Shown here: positions 9,591-22,838 of the stretch, piece after piece
How positions within the stretch are numbered: position 1 is the stretch's first letter
Layout of the letters: every line of letters begins with the position of its first letter
Origin: Hyphochytrium catenoides
Taxonomy: Eukaryota > Sar > Hyphochytriomycetes > Hyphochytriales > Hyphochytriaceae
NCBI GenBank assembly: GCA_900088475.1
Contig: FLMG01001956.1
Coordinates: forward strand, 1 to 64,000
DNA: 64,000 nucleotides
Direction: 5' to 3'
Notes under the pieces: model-generated
Told to the model about the DNA's origin: nothing
Seen by the model: the letters and a program-made list of their open reading frames with translations, nothing else
The model's database searches: none
Program-made: the position numbers and the translations under genes

Positions 9591-12500
9591 TCAATACTCC
9601 TTGTCATCGTTGTTCGCTCTTTCTAACGAGCTTATTCTTCTATAGTTGACCCAGAGCTCCGGATTTAGCGGGTCTAATCTTCTCGCTGCCTCAAAGTCTT
9701 CGGCAGCCTTTTCCGCCTCTTTCAGCGCGGTAAAAGCCAGGGCCCTCCTGAAGTGGGCTAATGCATTGTAAGGATTGAGCCGGAGGACTTGAGTCAGATC
9801 AGACGTAGCCTGTGGACGAAGTTAGAGAGGCTGTCAGCTCTATGGGTTCAAATCAAGTGCTGAACATGCTACTGCAGCTACTCGTAAGGCGGGCGTCTTA
9901 TTTTTTCCTAGACCGCAAGGCTTCCTCGTCCTTCTTGGCACCGTATCCCTCCTACCCACACAATCAAAATTACCTCTCGCTCTTGTCAGCCAATCTCCCT
10001 TTATTGCTAGCACCTCTATGACCCTTGAACTATAATTTTCATTCTATACGTTCAGCCCGTTACCCCTCGTGCAGTGACTGCCTTGGTACATGGTCAGGTC
10101 CCTGACCCTCATCACAGCAAGTCGGAGGCCCAAGGAAACCCTCATAACCAAGCAACGTTCGACTTTAGGTCAAGAAGGAGGTCTTACCGCTTCCATCATT
10201 CCTGCCTGTTGATAGCTCTTTGCCCTTTCCATCAAGTACGTGACCTCTCTAGTCGAATTGACTAAAGGAGCGGGGAGCTGAACCACGCTGCATTTCCTCT
10301 TTTCGTCTTTATCTCTTTTGTTGAGCTCTCTGACTGCCTCTCTCTCCCGCTCCTCCTGCTTATGGCGAGCAGCCTCGAACACGTTGAGAGCCCTACTTAG
10401 TGCAGTAATGGCTGCATTGTAATGCCCACACGCAGAATAGGCCAGCCCCAACTGGTAGTACCTAGGGGAATGAGGTTCATTAGAACCGTTCTTCGGTTGT
10501 AATAGGGATGAGGAAAAAACAAGACCAGCCTAAGTCTTACACGAGAGCAGGGGAGGTTGCAAGGAGAAAATTGTTTGAGTAACAGGCAATGGCAGTTAGA
10601 AGTCATTGGCATGAAGACATAAAGGTGAAGAAGCGCCCTCTAAGGAACGGAGATCTGAGAAGTAAGCTTTTAAAGCGAGGACCGATGCCGACGTACAAGT
10701 CCTCCAAAATGTCTGTAGGTGGCGGTGTGTCTAGTGCTTGTTTGAGATACCGTAGACTCTCTTCAAACTTGCGCTCCCGAATGCGCACCACGCCACCATA
10801 GTAGAGGACCCTGAGACAACAAGCCGGGTACAAGGGGGTGGGAAAGGAAAATGAAGAACCTCTTGTGAGCAGGCGAAGTGAACATCCTTCATATCTCGCC
10901 ATCTATGTGCTTTTCCTTTTCATCGTACCTGGCATTCTTTGGATCAAGCTCCATAGCCTTGTCTAGATCCTTCTCCGCCTTTGTTAGCTCCTCTCGCTCT
11001 AGGTAGCTCACCCCTCGGTTGAAATAGAATATACAGTTCCAAGGCCAGAGTCTAAGAGCTGCCTAGAAGCTCGGGAGCCATCAGCACGGGTTATAAGTCA
11101 AGTGTGGGCTTTGGAACCTTCCCCCCAAGTCTCTTGGGCAAGGTGTCTGTGACGTGCTGGTCTCTCACCGTCATATCTGCTATAGCCTCTTCTACTCGTC
11201 CCAATTTGCGCAACGCCTTGGCCCTTAGGTCGAAGGCACTGGGAGGGTCACTTTCTAAGTTTAACGGAATCGCTAAGAGACTGATTGCTTCCAAATATCT
11301 AACCGATGACATCAACGACCCACGCAAGGTAATAAGGAAGAAGGGTGAGTACTATGACGGCCACTGGGTCATTCAGAGAGTTGCGGAATGTACCGAAGCT
11401 TACGCCAATAGCAGAGGACTAGGAAGGGAAGTAGCTAGATGTCGATAAGACGGGACATGGTGATTGGATACCAAAATAGAGGGGGAAGCGGTACAGGGAA
11501 GTAAGGTTTGCTTTTAATGTAGAGACACTAACGAACCTTTCAGTCTCCACACAGCAGACTGCTAGATAATAGAAGTGGTCGCCCTCCTGGCTCTCCAGCT
11601 CCGTAGCGTGCCTGAGGTCCTATAAGCATAGAGTGAAGAGAGTTAGGAGTGAGTGAGAGTGGTCCTGATCAGTCAGAATAGGTACTATAGGTACTGCTGC
11701 AAGACCGACGAGCACAGAGCATAAAACTTAGTCCAATCTCGATATCGAGTGGCCTCAGCTCCGACCTCTTCTGCTTGTTCGAAGAGTTTCAACGCCATAT
11801 AGGCCCTTCCTCGCCATTGGTATACTACTGCATCCTTCCCACCTGAAGCCTTCCGAGGTCAAACATGAAGAAGAGTTAACTTCATTCAGATAATTCAAGG
11901 TAAGGAACCAAACGTCGTGAAAGACAGGGATACGGAGAGCGATGAGGAGGGACAAAGGTTTTAAAGAAGCAGCCCAGGTTGTGAGAGGGACCGAAACCAC
12001 GGTACTATCGAGTCAGTGCCGTTCAATGAACGGTTCTCCCACCATGGAGGTCCGGTGGTCATCATCAGTGCACGTATATAGAAAGGCGAAATACGATGGA
12101 GAATAGCAGACGGCGCACCTGAATGACAAGGGAGAGATGGTGGATAGATAGCTCGAACAGTCCCTTTAGAAGGGCGAGTTTCCCTAGATGCTTTCGTGGT
12201 GCAATCTACAAACGTGCAAGGCAAGAGTAGGAAGCAGAAAAGTGGCCGATGCATATTGGGTTGAGACAGTAGCGACGCTTGAGTCCTTGTTTGAGCCGCC
12301 AAAGTAAGGAGCGGGTTTCCATAAATCACTAGGAGCACCGATGAGAGGAGCCTGACTAACATATGCTAATACCCGCTACTCCAGCATATGTTGGTGTACG
12401 GGTACCAAGAAAAGTCGTCAATCTCTCTCTCTCTCCTTGTCCCTCCAGTCTCACCATCTTCGAGTCGAGTGCAAGAGCTTTTTCCATCTCCTTCATAGCT

Positions 12501-15500
12501 AGCGAGAAGTCCCCAAAGTCCTCGTACGCTCTTGCTACGCCAGTTATGAACCTGTTCCGAACCGGGAAAGGCCGTGACACCAAAGAAGATCAGCTAAAGC
12601 GAGAGGAGGCTAATGAAGGTGGCGAGAGCAGCCAGAATAGGAGCGAAAGACGGCACATAAGCGAGGAAAACAAAAGCCAGCACGGACTTAGGATTCTTGG
12701 GTTCCAGTTCTATCGCTCGTTTGAGGTCTCTGAGCCCGCCCCCAAAGAGCTGCTCAAAGGTTAGCGAAGTCCTCAGAACCTAAAAGTCACAGCACTGTGT
12801 AAGAAGGCAACAGTCTCACTCTGCACTCGTGTCAAGCACGTGGGATAGTGATGACGACGAGAGTTGAAAACCTGTCATACAAGGACTTGGAGCCTCAGCA
12901 AGAGATGTTGAAGCTTTATGGCCAAGCACCTAGCATTCGGCACGACCGAGAGCAAGAAATAGGGATAATCGAGAGAAGAAAGAACGAACTATACCTGATC
13001 AAGAACCATTTCGTCATCCAAGTCCGCTGGTGGCTTGTAGGTGCGTTCTCTAGGCTCCAGAAGGCGCGAGTTCTGGGGACGTGAGAGGTGCTTAGGGGTA
13101 TAGGGTATAGAGAGTTCGTAAAAGCCACAGAGGCGGTAGGAGCGGTAGTTTAAATAGAAGTGAAAGAGACATCAGTTGCGCTCACCCTCATTTCTTTTCT
13201 GTTGCCTTCTCCGCCATCATCTTGTCCACCTGCGCTTTCTCCTCTTCCAGTAGTTCTCTCTTGTAAGCAGATGGCTACTCTAGCTCTCCCTCTATTATGA
13301 TAGTACTCAGCACAGGAGCGATCCAACTTCACGGCGTCATTGAAGTCAATGAACGCTGCCTTCAAGTGCTCTCCACCCTACGAGTGCAAGTAAGGTTTAA
13401 TGCTCAGTGGACTTCGAGTGCTCATAGTAACAATCACCAACTAACTTAGGACGGGAGTAATAACGTCAATGGAAAGAAGGGATTGTGGAGGTGGACATCG
13501 CCCTCATAGAAGTGAGAGCCACACAGCATGAGACAACGAAAGGGCTACTAACCTTGAGATAAAGTGACAGTCCTCTTTGATTATAATACGTTGGTTGAGT
13601 GGCGTCCAGTTTCAAAGCCACGCTGAACCAGGAGACAGATTCCGAGTAATCGCCGAGCTGAGATTGAGGGAGAAGGCAGAGCAATGATGAAACAAGTGGA
13701 GGGAAGGATGGGAATGTGCATTAAGGAGAAGTAGAAAAGGGGAAGAGGCAGAAAGAAGGGGGGAAACGACAGAGAGATGAAGAGACGATAACGAAAGAGG
13801 ACCGAGACCAGCGGGAAGAGAATCTCCAGAGCGACGCCCCCATAAGCCCAGGAAGAGGAGAGCAGGTGATACTGAGAGAGACAGACCGATGAAGGCGAAA
13901 TAGAAAGAAAGGACCAGAGAACTAAGGAATAATATACTAGAAGAGGAAGAGAGATCGAGGAAGCGACGATAGGAAGGACCAAGGAGGCCCCCGCTCATGC
14001 TCATATCATATTCAATCTCAGAAAGACGTTATATATGTCGAAGCCAGAGCAAGCAGTGGTCCTTCTTCCTTTTGAGCCCTTCTTTGTATGTACCTCAAAG
14101 AAGCATTCTCCCAAAATGCTGGCCGCTGACGCATTTGCTTGATCAAATTCCAGCGCCTTGCGCAAGTCGGCGATCGCTTCCCCTGAACAGAGTAACGAGC
14201 GGTAAGGTGATGAGGGAGCCAAGAGGTGGCCGATGGTACTCTGGAGAAGGAAGATGGAGACAAAGATCAATCAAACGAGAACCACGCACAGCAAAAGATG
14301 GGATCTGTGCACCCTAGAAATAAAGCATCATCAAAAGAGATCAACAAATGGAGGAGATTAAAAACCTAACATAGGGAACAAGATGCGTTTCTGCTTAGAC
14401 TGCGAATGCGAAAGTTGCAATGACAAGGCTATGCCAGAGTACAAGACGCAGATTGAGAGATAGAGAGACAGAGAGAGAGAGCGCTCCAGAGTAGTGAGGG
14501 TGCATGACATACGATATCTCTTTAGCTTCATCAGACATCGCGCTCGTCCGAAGTAAAGCTTGAACATCATCTACACAAGATACGACATCAGAGAGGGGGT
14601 CCTCCTAATAAGTGGACTTCTTTTGGGATATCCTTACCCTCTGTCCACCCGTGCAGGACACAATAGCGGCTTCAAAGTCAGGCAAAGCTTCGATGTACTT
14701 CTCCATGTCCACAAAAGTCGACGCCCTCGCAAAATAATGGGTGTACTACCCATTGATAGCGAATATAGATCGGAAGAAGGCATTGGAGGGAGCAGTCCAT
14801 TGGCAGAGTTTAGAGGATGAGATAAAAACGAAAGGAGGTAGAGAGGGAGTATCGAACGGCATCTGACTTAGGATAAAGAAGACACTGCAAGAGAGATCAA
14901 TTGCATTAGAGGGATGGCTAAAGGAGGGCAAAGAGAGTTCTCTAATGGTTCGAGGGGAGACACATCCAAGGGATATGGGGAGTGCACGGCATTGGCTGAT
15001 GGGAGCTCATGAGATGGAGCCACTCTCGGCAGGCAGCAGACTGGTTTCCGTACGTTGTTTGGCTCAAGCTCTACTATCTTGTTGAGGTCCGTGGTCGCCT
15101 CCTGGAGCCGATTCATCTAGACCCAAGGAGAAAAAGGAAGAGCGAGGCCAGGGCAAGTAATTAGATAGGCAATAGTGAAAAATAAGTACTAAAGCGAGGA
15201 AATAACGCAGCCTTCTAGCTAGGAAGAGCACACTTCCAGAAGCAGACACTGAGTAATGGGCAAAGAGAAGAAGTGGATGTAACCTTGCGCAGAGTCTGCG
15301 ATCTGAGGGAATAATACTGAGCGTTCTGTGGGTCTAGGTCTATCGCCGCCCCGAAGTCATATAGAGCACGCTGGAGGTCATTGAGAGACTTATAACAAGA
15401 TCCTCTGCGGGGCGTGAGGAGGAGAGAGTACTTAGCAGGCGCCGTGCAAGGAGTGAGTAAATGTACCGGAGGAGGAAGTGGAAAGGAAAGGGTTGAAAGA

Positions 15501-16655
15501 CACCAAGGACTATGTTCTGTTGAATGAAGAAGCTCTGGGCATGCCACAAGTAGTAAGGAGATGATGCAAACTAGCAGACGGCGAATGCGTTAACGAAATT
15601 GGTGCCCAAGTTATAAGGAGAGCTAAGCGGCAAGAGATAGTAAAAAGCAAATATGAGAAAAAGACAGGCCCAACGCTCTTCCTTGGCTTGTGCCAGGCAG
15701 TGGAGTCATTGCCGGTCGGTGCGAGACTCAAGGAATTGTGTCGTACAACAAGGAGAGACTCTGAAATGTGACTGAAGGGTAGCGAGAGCGAGCTACTAGT
15801 AGACAGACGACCGAAGACGAGTGTGAGAAGGTCTAGAAGAGAAGGCGGTACCTGGCAAAGTAGAACCTGGAGTTACTAGGGTTTAGTGTGATGCAAGTGC
15901 TGAAGCAGTTCGCAGCTGCCTCGTACTCCTTCTCAGTAGCAGCCGCTTGGTAGAGCTTCATCCCCTGGGAAGACCAGAGAAACGATAGAGGAAGACAACA
16001 GAAGAGGGGCAAGAGACAGGATATGAGTGATGAAACGGAAAGAGAAAAACGGCACAGAGTCTGAGATCTGAGGGAGACAGAATAAAGAAGTGAGCCGTCC
16101 TCCAGTGAATGCAGCTGTATGACACTAAAGAGATAGCGTGGAGGGAGGAGAGATGACCGAGTAGGAGAGAGAAGAGAGCTAGAAGTGTTTTCTACTGGTC
16201 ATCAAGGACTCTATAGGGGACGACACATGAGTAAGGACGGAGAGCAGTCATGGCGGCCGGGGCATCACTGCCAAACGCAAAGGCTTCCCTGTAGAGCGCG
16301 GTCGAAGATGATGATACCCGGAAGAGAAAGAACAGAAGGAGTAGCAGCTCAACAAAAGAGAACGTGGCCACGAAAGAGAGACAGAAGAAGAGAAAAGAGG
16401 TGAACATGAACAACGAACAAGAAGGGGAGAAAAGAGCGTGAGGGCTTGAGAATAGGAAGAGAAGACGCTTGTTAAAGAAGAAAGAAGAGGGAAAAGCTGG
16501 TGGGTCTGACAACTCATGGTCCTTATCTGTACCTCATGGAAGACTGTGGAGGCTGTCTGATTCCTTTTCTGCTGGTCGCGCGCCGCAGCCTTCTCCCCTT
16601 CCCTTTGGGCCAGGAGCTGCTTGACCACCTTCACGTTTGGACCTTGACCAGGCAT
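9591..16655 (-). CDS. Long multi-exon tetratricopeptide-repeat protein
   Basis: At least 20 short coding segments on the minus strand carry TPR helices and are read in order from 16655 to 9591. The start is 'MPGQGPNVKVVKQLLAQREG' (ATG at 16653-16655). Examples further along are 'EYEAAANCFSTCITLNPSNS' (~15900), 'LYDFGAAIDLDPQNAQYY' (~15340), 'ATTDLNKIVELEPNN' (~15080), 'AIADLRKALEFDQANAS' (~14150), 'SWFSVALKLDATQPTYYNQ' (~13600), 'AFIDFNDAVKLDRSCAEYYH' (~13330), 'GLRDLKRAIELEPKNPKS' (~12720), 'EKDLDKAMELDPKNARY' (~10950), and finally 'ARRLDPLNPELWVNYRR' before the TGA at 9591-9593. Charged linkers interrupt the repeats near 13000 and 10300. TPR arrays are protein-binding scaffolds. I could not assign a named ortholog; ciliary TTC proteins are one possibility given CFAP52 nearby. 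Exact exon borders are not fixed. Confidence 0.78.
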
Positions 16656-17149
16656 TGTTGTCCACACAGGTACTTACTCAGCGAGGAAAGAGAAGAGGTA
16701 GATGACTCAGTCGTCGCGAGTGCGGGAAGAGATTTACAAAAGAGTGGAACAGGAGAGGGAGAGAAGGGAGAGCAGCCGACGGAGGATAATAAAGCAGGGA
16801 AAGCAGAAGATTGAAAGTGCCGTGCTTCAGCGCGCTCTGGCTCCCAGGAGGTTCACATCACTGTCCACTCTCCTCTTTGTCCAGAGCAGCCTCACATTCT
16901 CCTCTCATCGGAAGAACTAGAAGAGACTAATAGGGCCGGTCTCGGCCTAGTCGCCACGCCGTAGGGCCTCGAAGAAGAAGAGGGGGAGCTTCTACCTGAG
17001 CAGCTAAGGAAGGCAGCAATCGGTATACATCGAAGAGGAAGAGAACCGAGGAGAGGGAGAAGGGAGCTGCCGAATAGACCGGCGCATCTTCATCATGCAT
17101 CACCGTACATACGTGCCAACATTATTGCAGCAGCTCTCATCATCGCTCC

Positions 17150-17615
17150 TTTCTCTTCTTCTCTCACTCCCTTTCTACGATCTCTCTGACTTCTCTCTCT
17201 CCCCCTCTCTCTCTCCCTCCCTCCCTCCCCTCGCTCCCTCTCTCTCTCTCTCTGCTCCGCCGTGCCCTCTCTCGCTAAGCTCGATCCTTTGGCTGGTGGT
17301 GTTGTCTGTTCCATTGCAAAGAATCTGCACTACTCGTACGAGTACTGAAGAAACAAAGGATTCCCCTTCCAACCTGCTCGTTAGCGGCTAATGAAACTCC
17401 CACAATCCCCCTGTTGCCCCTTCTGTGGCCCTCTACAGGCTTCCTCCAGCCATAAATAACAGAGAAGGAAGCAGACAGAGAGAGAGAGAGACAGAGAGAG
17501 AGAGTGAGACATAGAGGGAAGAGGGAGACGAGGAGAGACACAGGGAGAGAGAGAGTGTGTGTGAGAGAGTGTGAGAGAGGAAGAGAGGCAGGGAGGAGAG
17601 AGAGAGATGGAGAGC
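17150..17615. repeat. CT-rich block followed by GA-rich block (purine/pyrimidine mirror)
   Basis: A pyrimidine block (about 17150-17275, with runs of ctctct and ccctccctccct) is followed about 200 bases later by a purine block (about 17470-17615, gagagagagacagagaga). On one strand the two can pair with each other, and each alone is a homopurine-homopyrimidine tract. Confidence 0.75.
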
Positions 17616-19423
17616 AGGGAAACGCAGGCAAGGGAATGATGAAAGGAAGGAGGAAGATAAGGGCTTGCAGCCAACCACCACCAGCTAAAGATCTATCCCC
17701 CATTCTTTGGTCCCTCTATCTTCTTCGACGATGGCATTGAGGGCACAACGTTAGAGATAGTAGAAAGGCCCGTGGCTAAGCATGACAGACTTTGTCTTAT
17801 TACCAGGCCGTGCGTACCGCCGAACGGCCACATTGGAAAGGGCAAAGAGATTTGCGGACGAGGGACTGTGATGTCCCGTGCTTTTCTCCCTTTTCTCGTT
17901 GCGGGCGGAACAAGCCTTTGTGAATGAATGAACGGTGAGCATGATGGACAGCAACAATGAGTTAATAAGATGATCTGTAGAGAGGCAGGCTGTCAAAATT
18001 AGTTAGCGGACCCAAAAGCTAGGAGAAAGTACTGAGAGCTGACAGGTGGTTCCACAATCAGCTTCATACGCAACGATGCAGCTCTTGATGCTGCTGGGGC
18101 GGCAGCCTCCCACTTTCTTCTCTCCTTTCATCAGTCTGCGCACCGAGAACGAGATAGGATGCTACTAGGACACGTAATGTCTGGATGAGGAGTAGATGGA
18201 AGCAAGGTCAGGCAAAGGAGAAGCGGCGGCGGAAAGGATATTATTAGGAGAGTTTCAACTAGAAGGATAGAGGGCCAGGAAGAAGAGGAGACCACTACTA
18301 GCAATGCATATAACTGCTTGTTGCTCCATCTTCAGCCTCGTTCACATCTTCCGTTTTGGCCGCTAGCGGGCCGCGCGCTGTTTGAGGTGGAGATAATGAT
18401 CCTAACTCTTCGTCTTCTTCTTCTACCGGCTTGTCTTACCAGCAGCAGTGAGATATCAGTTAGTACTATTATAGACCACTTTCGTCTTTTCTTGTTGTCC
18501 TTTTCTGCTTTGCTTTGCAGCACCACTGACAGTCGAAGAAGAAAGTTCGTCTTTTCTTCCTTCCGTCCTTTGTCTCTCCTTTCTTTTCCCCTCTCATTTA
18601 TATCTGTCGTCCCCGGCTTCTATCAGACCGATCCACACGCTTTACCCATCATTATTCCTCAACAACCAAAAGAAGCAGCACAGTACATCAGCACCACCAT
18701 CGTCTCTTCCTCCTCCTTCTCCCGCCCATCCTTCTTCCTCTCCATGGCTACATGCCTTGCTTTCCTCGTCCTATTCTCTCATCTCTCCTTCTACTACCTA
18801 CGCAGCTCCTCTCTCCTGCTGCTCGCTGCTCCTCAAATTATCTTTGTTCCCAGCCGCATCCTCCTCCTCCTGCTGCTATCAGCTGCTGCTACACTCTACT
18901 ATGAGACCGCCTGTCATCCTCCTCCCTCCTCCTCCTCCTTCCTTTTTACCTCCTCTTGCTTGTCCTCCTCTCTTCTCTCGCTGCTCTGGCTCCTCATCAT
19001 GATCTTCGCGACTCTCTTCTCATTCTTCTTCTTCTTCCTGCGTCGTCTCCTCCTCCTCCTCCTCCTCCTGCTGGTGCCGCTGCTGCTGCTGCTGCTGCTT
19101 CTGTTGCTATAACCTACCCATTAGTAGACCAAAGGCCTTCGAGACTTAAACAGGAAGGACGTATCTAGTTAAGCCATGGCCTTTTCCCTTCTCGTATAAA
19201 GATTACAGCTTTGTCGTACATATTACTACAGCCGAATAATATTGCGACTATAATGGGGCGGCCGAGAATGACAACAGGGCGGTTTGTAATAACCTTTCGC
19301 TGCGGGAAGGAGATTGAAGTATTACTAATGCCGTGTCCGTATGGTTTTGATATGCAGTTGGACTGAATTACTACTGTGGCGGGGAGGGAAACAAACATCA
19401 ACTTGATACAAAACACGGCGCCA

Positions 19424-19424
<1 letters not shown>

Positions 19425-19470
<46 letters not shown>
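19425..19470. repeat. (CT)n microsatellite
   Basis: A near-perfect ct dinucleotide run of about 40 bases. A second simple region with (gc)n and (ga)n lies at 19745-19800. Confidence 0.9.
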
Positions 19471-20019
19471 GCTCACTCTTCACCCCTCCCGGTCACTCTT
19501 TCTCTCTCTCGGTACCTGAATCAACCGTTCTACGGTGAGCCCTGCTGAGCTCCACCCTTGGACGCTGTGCCGTGCTCAGGTTTGCGCGCTGTCGAAGGAG
19601 GGAACGTGACGGCTCGGGAGATAGAAGAAACAGATCACAGGGATACAAACTCGGTCATCTCCTTCACCCACGAGTTAATGAGCTCTTACTTGGTTGAGAC
19701 GCGAGGACTCAAGGCGCAGAAGGACGGAAGAAGGTCTTTGAGCGCGAGCGAGCGCGCGCGCGCGCGAGGAGAGAGAGAGACGAACAGAGAGACAGAGAGA
19801 GGAGCTGATGTAAAATTCTGAGGGACGCCACTGACATAGAGTCGTCGTATAATGGCGGCTGGCGGTTGCTGACGGCCTGCTGGGTCGTAGAGTTCTCTGC
19901 CCACCTAGGAATAGTTCTTTATCTCTCGTACCTTGGCCCCGGCTTTCCGTACCTCTTCCCCCTCCAACATCATCTTCCAGTTCCTTGCTGGTGCATTGGT
20001 GCATTGGCCGCCTCACAAA

Positions 20020-22838
20020 ATGGGGATATCCTGTAGCTGCTGCTTAAAGTCCATGCCGCCTCCCGACGATGATGCGGTGATCTCGAAGAAGGAACTGCTG
20101 ACCCCACTCATAGAGCAGACAAAAGGTGAGCCCTCCTCGCAGCACGGCGGTTACTCCTGTCCTCCCTCTGGCTCCCAAGACCACAGCAGGATCCTTGAGA
20201 TAGCGCCTCCTCAACGTCCTGTGGTGATCAAGGAGCTGCCAATGTAAGTTAGTTCTTCAGGAGTGAGAATGGTAAGAAGTTCGTTGGAAGAGAAGAGAGA
20301 GACATCAGAGGTAGCAAGGAGATTGACGCGAGTGCTGAAAGTTTAACTATCTCACCCTAGTTCAATTATAAACAGAGCTGAGGAGAGAGGGCAACAAGTG
20401 CCGTCACTTCTCCCTGAGCGAGACTCTCCTTCCTCTTCTGAGGGCTACCGGACAGAACCTTCGGGGGACGAAAGAGAGAGACTAAGAACGGTAAGGACAG
20501 GGACGCCATCCAGAGGGGAAATTGCAGATACTGATGCTGTCGCCTCCGTCCGCCCGTAAGGCTCAAGATCTTCAGCCCAGCAAGAGCGTCAAGAGTGTGA
20601 CAGAGGGACCTGAACGAGGTGGCGCGGACAGGGATGGTCTTGACTTAGTGAGAGGAACCTCTCCGTCGCAAACTACCTTTGCCATCCCAGGCACGAGCGT
20701 GTTGGTATGAAGATTGCTTTCTGCGCTTACCATTAATGGTCGCACTATCTATCTCTTCCACTCTATCTTGCTTGTCTGTCTACCATTTCTATCGTTCTTT
20801 CTGTCGTATGTCTCTCTGTCTCTCTTCCTCCCTGTTTCTATCCCAGCGCAAGACTGGTTTCCTGCCTTACTGGGAACCCCATCAGGCCCCACTAGGCTCG
20901 ATCGATGCTATCCAGCCCACGACGGTCGCGCAACATGACCGTACTACAAGCGCTACGCAGTTTCCCTTTAGCGCCGATCAGCTACCTTCTTCAGGTCACT
21001 TTATTAACCTTTCGTCCCAATAATCCTGTTTGCTCCGTTTGTCCTGTTCCTGCTTATCTTGCACGGTCACTCTCTTTCAACGTCCTGCATAATAGCCCGG
21101 TTTCTGAGTCGTTGCGCTAACAGGCCAGGCCACCACAGAGACCAACGTCACCTATGTTCATGACATTGCGGCGATGGAGATACCGACTTTGGAGACAGAT
21201 GTGCGTTCTTTTCTCTCTCTTGTTTGGTTCTTAGCTGCAATGGACACTCTTTTATGATGGGTACAATGCAGCTCGAACTCTTCTTACCTTTGCCTTTCAT
21301 TGGACTCTTTCCACTTCACGGTGTCCGTCTCCTATCTCAGGGTGTGGAAGACTTTCAGAAGCTCTTTTGCCTGCTTGGGAATCTTTCAGCGCCCTTTTGC
21401 CTAGGACCTTCTGCCTCTTCGTCGATTATGTTATGCATTTCTTCTTTATTAGATGCTTTCTTTCTTCTGACGACCTTTTCCCTCCCGCTGTGGATGTTAC
21501 TTAGGCGCCTTACGGCTCCATCTTGGCTGGCTATGGGGATACAATCGATCCTTCTGACCAGGATGACAGGAGAGGCGGAACAGATGACTTTGATTTCGAA
21601 GACCATCAGGTCTCAGAGCTCAGTGAGAACGATACACCAAGGGAGGAAGACTATGAAGCCTACGAAGATGTAGAGAGGCCTGAGTCGGAGGAGGAGGCCT
21701 ACCTGGAAGATAATGATACCGAGGACGAGCAGGAAGAACAATACGGGGAGGATGAGAGGAGTGACAGAGAAATGGGAGCGAAAGAGTCTCGCGAACATTC
21801 TGAGGAGAGTGACGACCAGGAAAGCGGCAGAGATAATCTAGAGAATTTAGACTCTGAGGATGATGAGGACGATCAAGGAAGCCGTCCAGGAGGATATCGT
21901 GAGGAGGAAAGCGGTGAAGAGGAAAGCGAGATGAAACGGTTGGGTTCGGTGCGCCGTATGGCTCCCAGGTACGCTTCTAGGCCATCTTCCTCTGGGGCAA
22001 ACTTCTTTCAATCGCATCATATTCCTTACCGGAGCAAGAGTTAACTCGATGCTACTGACAGAACCGCCGGGTCTAGCTCCAGCCCCAGCTCTGCAGCCAT
22101 AGAAGTTTATCGAAGTGAGTTCGGTGGCTAATGGACAATGATATGAAACCTTCGATCGTTTTGTATCGTTCTCTTTCTAGCTTGGTACATCTTATATTGT
22201 GTCTTTTAGGCAACTTGAAGGGAGGTATTCTCTCCATCCACTTTGATTCCTCTACGTTTTCCATAGCCCGTCTTAGTATCCTCATTGAAACCGTCTCTCT
22301 CTCGCTCTCTGTTGCTTCTCAATTCTTGTTGGTCTTGGCAGGTCGGTCTGATAACTCGGTAGGGAGCTCGCAGGATATAGGCCAGGAAGAAGATATTAGC
22401 AGTGCCGACCAAGCAACTGACAGCCATGATGACGAAGAGGATGAACAACAAGAGGAATTAGACGGGGAAGAGAATGCAGAGAATTCTAGTGACGAGGACG
22501 AAATCCCTTTGGGAGCGTATTATGGACGACCCGACAGAGACAATTCGCCAAGTCTACCGGCCTTCGAGCTTGAGATCGATAGCACTCCAGGCATGGTGGA
22601 CAACCTATCAGGACCTGCAGTGGTGGATGTGGCAAGCAGAGAAGGCCGCCAACTACCCTCTCCCCACGAGGGTAGGGGAGGTCTTCATAGAGCTGTAGGG
22701 AGTCCAAGGCGGCGCTATGGACGACAAGCATACCGCCACAGGCAGCAGAGAGCAGTAAGCAACAGACTCAGAGCACAATCAGGAGGTGATGCTGAGCAGA
22801 CAACAGGCGAAGAGGAGCCTGAGCCTGTCTCATTCTAA
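20020..22838 (+). CDS. Acidic, intrinsically disordered protein with myristoyl/palmitoyl N-terminus
   Basis: Eight exons (20020-20243, 20361-20490, 20528-20704, 20847-20994, 21124-21200, 21505-21968, 22077-22114, 22342-22838) join in phase throughout, giving 584 aa. The N-terminus 'MGISCSCCLKS' has Gly2 and Ser6 for N-myristoylation and a cluster of cysteines for palmitoylation, so membrane anchoring is likely. No folded domain is evident. The middle is strongly acidic ('YEDVERPESEEEAYLEDND') with a second acidic run in the last exon. The tail is basic and Gly-rich, with 'SPRRRYGRQAYRHRQQR'. The family is not recognised. Donors include perfect gtaagt (exon 1) and gtgagt (exon 7). Retaining the sixth intron (21969-22076) would end the protein at a TAA at 22042-22044. 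Membrane location is inferred from the N-terminus only. Confidence 0.7.

Larger units (their letters stand above)
16656..20019. other. Gene-poor, low-complexity interval
   Basis: More than 3 kb lacks a supportable gene. It is rich in CT, GA, TCC and GCT tracts (17150-17260, 17470-17610, 19030-19110, 19425-19470, 19745-19800). ORFs here, including a 264-codon plus-strand one at 18318-19112, are Ser/Leu/Pro-rich translations of those tracts. Promoters of the flanking divergent genes (TPR gene on minus, lipidated protein on plus) must lie within it. Confidence 0.55.

Noticed and set aside
9780-9860. tRNA-like 'gggttcaaatc' T-loop sequence
   Set aside because: No acceptor, D or anticodon stems could be paired around it, and it lies by the last TPR exon.
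16702-16920. Plus-strand ORF with Arg/Glu-rich helix
   Set aside because: Purine-rich composition next to the TPR gene start; no splice partner or family resemblance.
17093-17740. Several ORFs on both strands rich in Arg/Glu or Ser/Leu
   Set aside because: Translations of GA and CT microsatellites.
18318-19112. 264-codon plus-strand ORF
   Set aside because: Its sequence is a translation of TCC/CTT/CTG tracts and ends in poly-Leu; no feature of a real protein.
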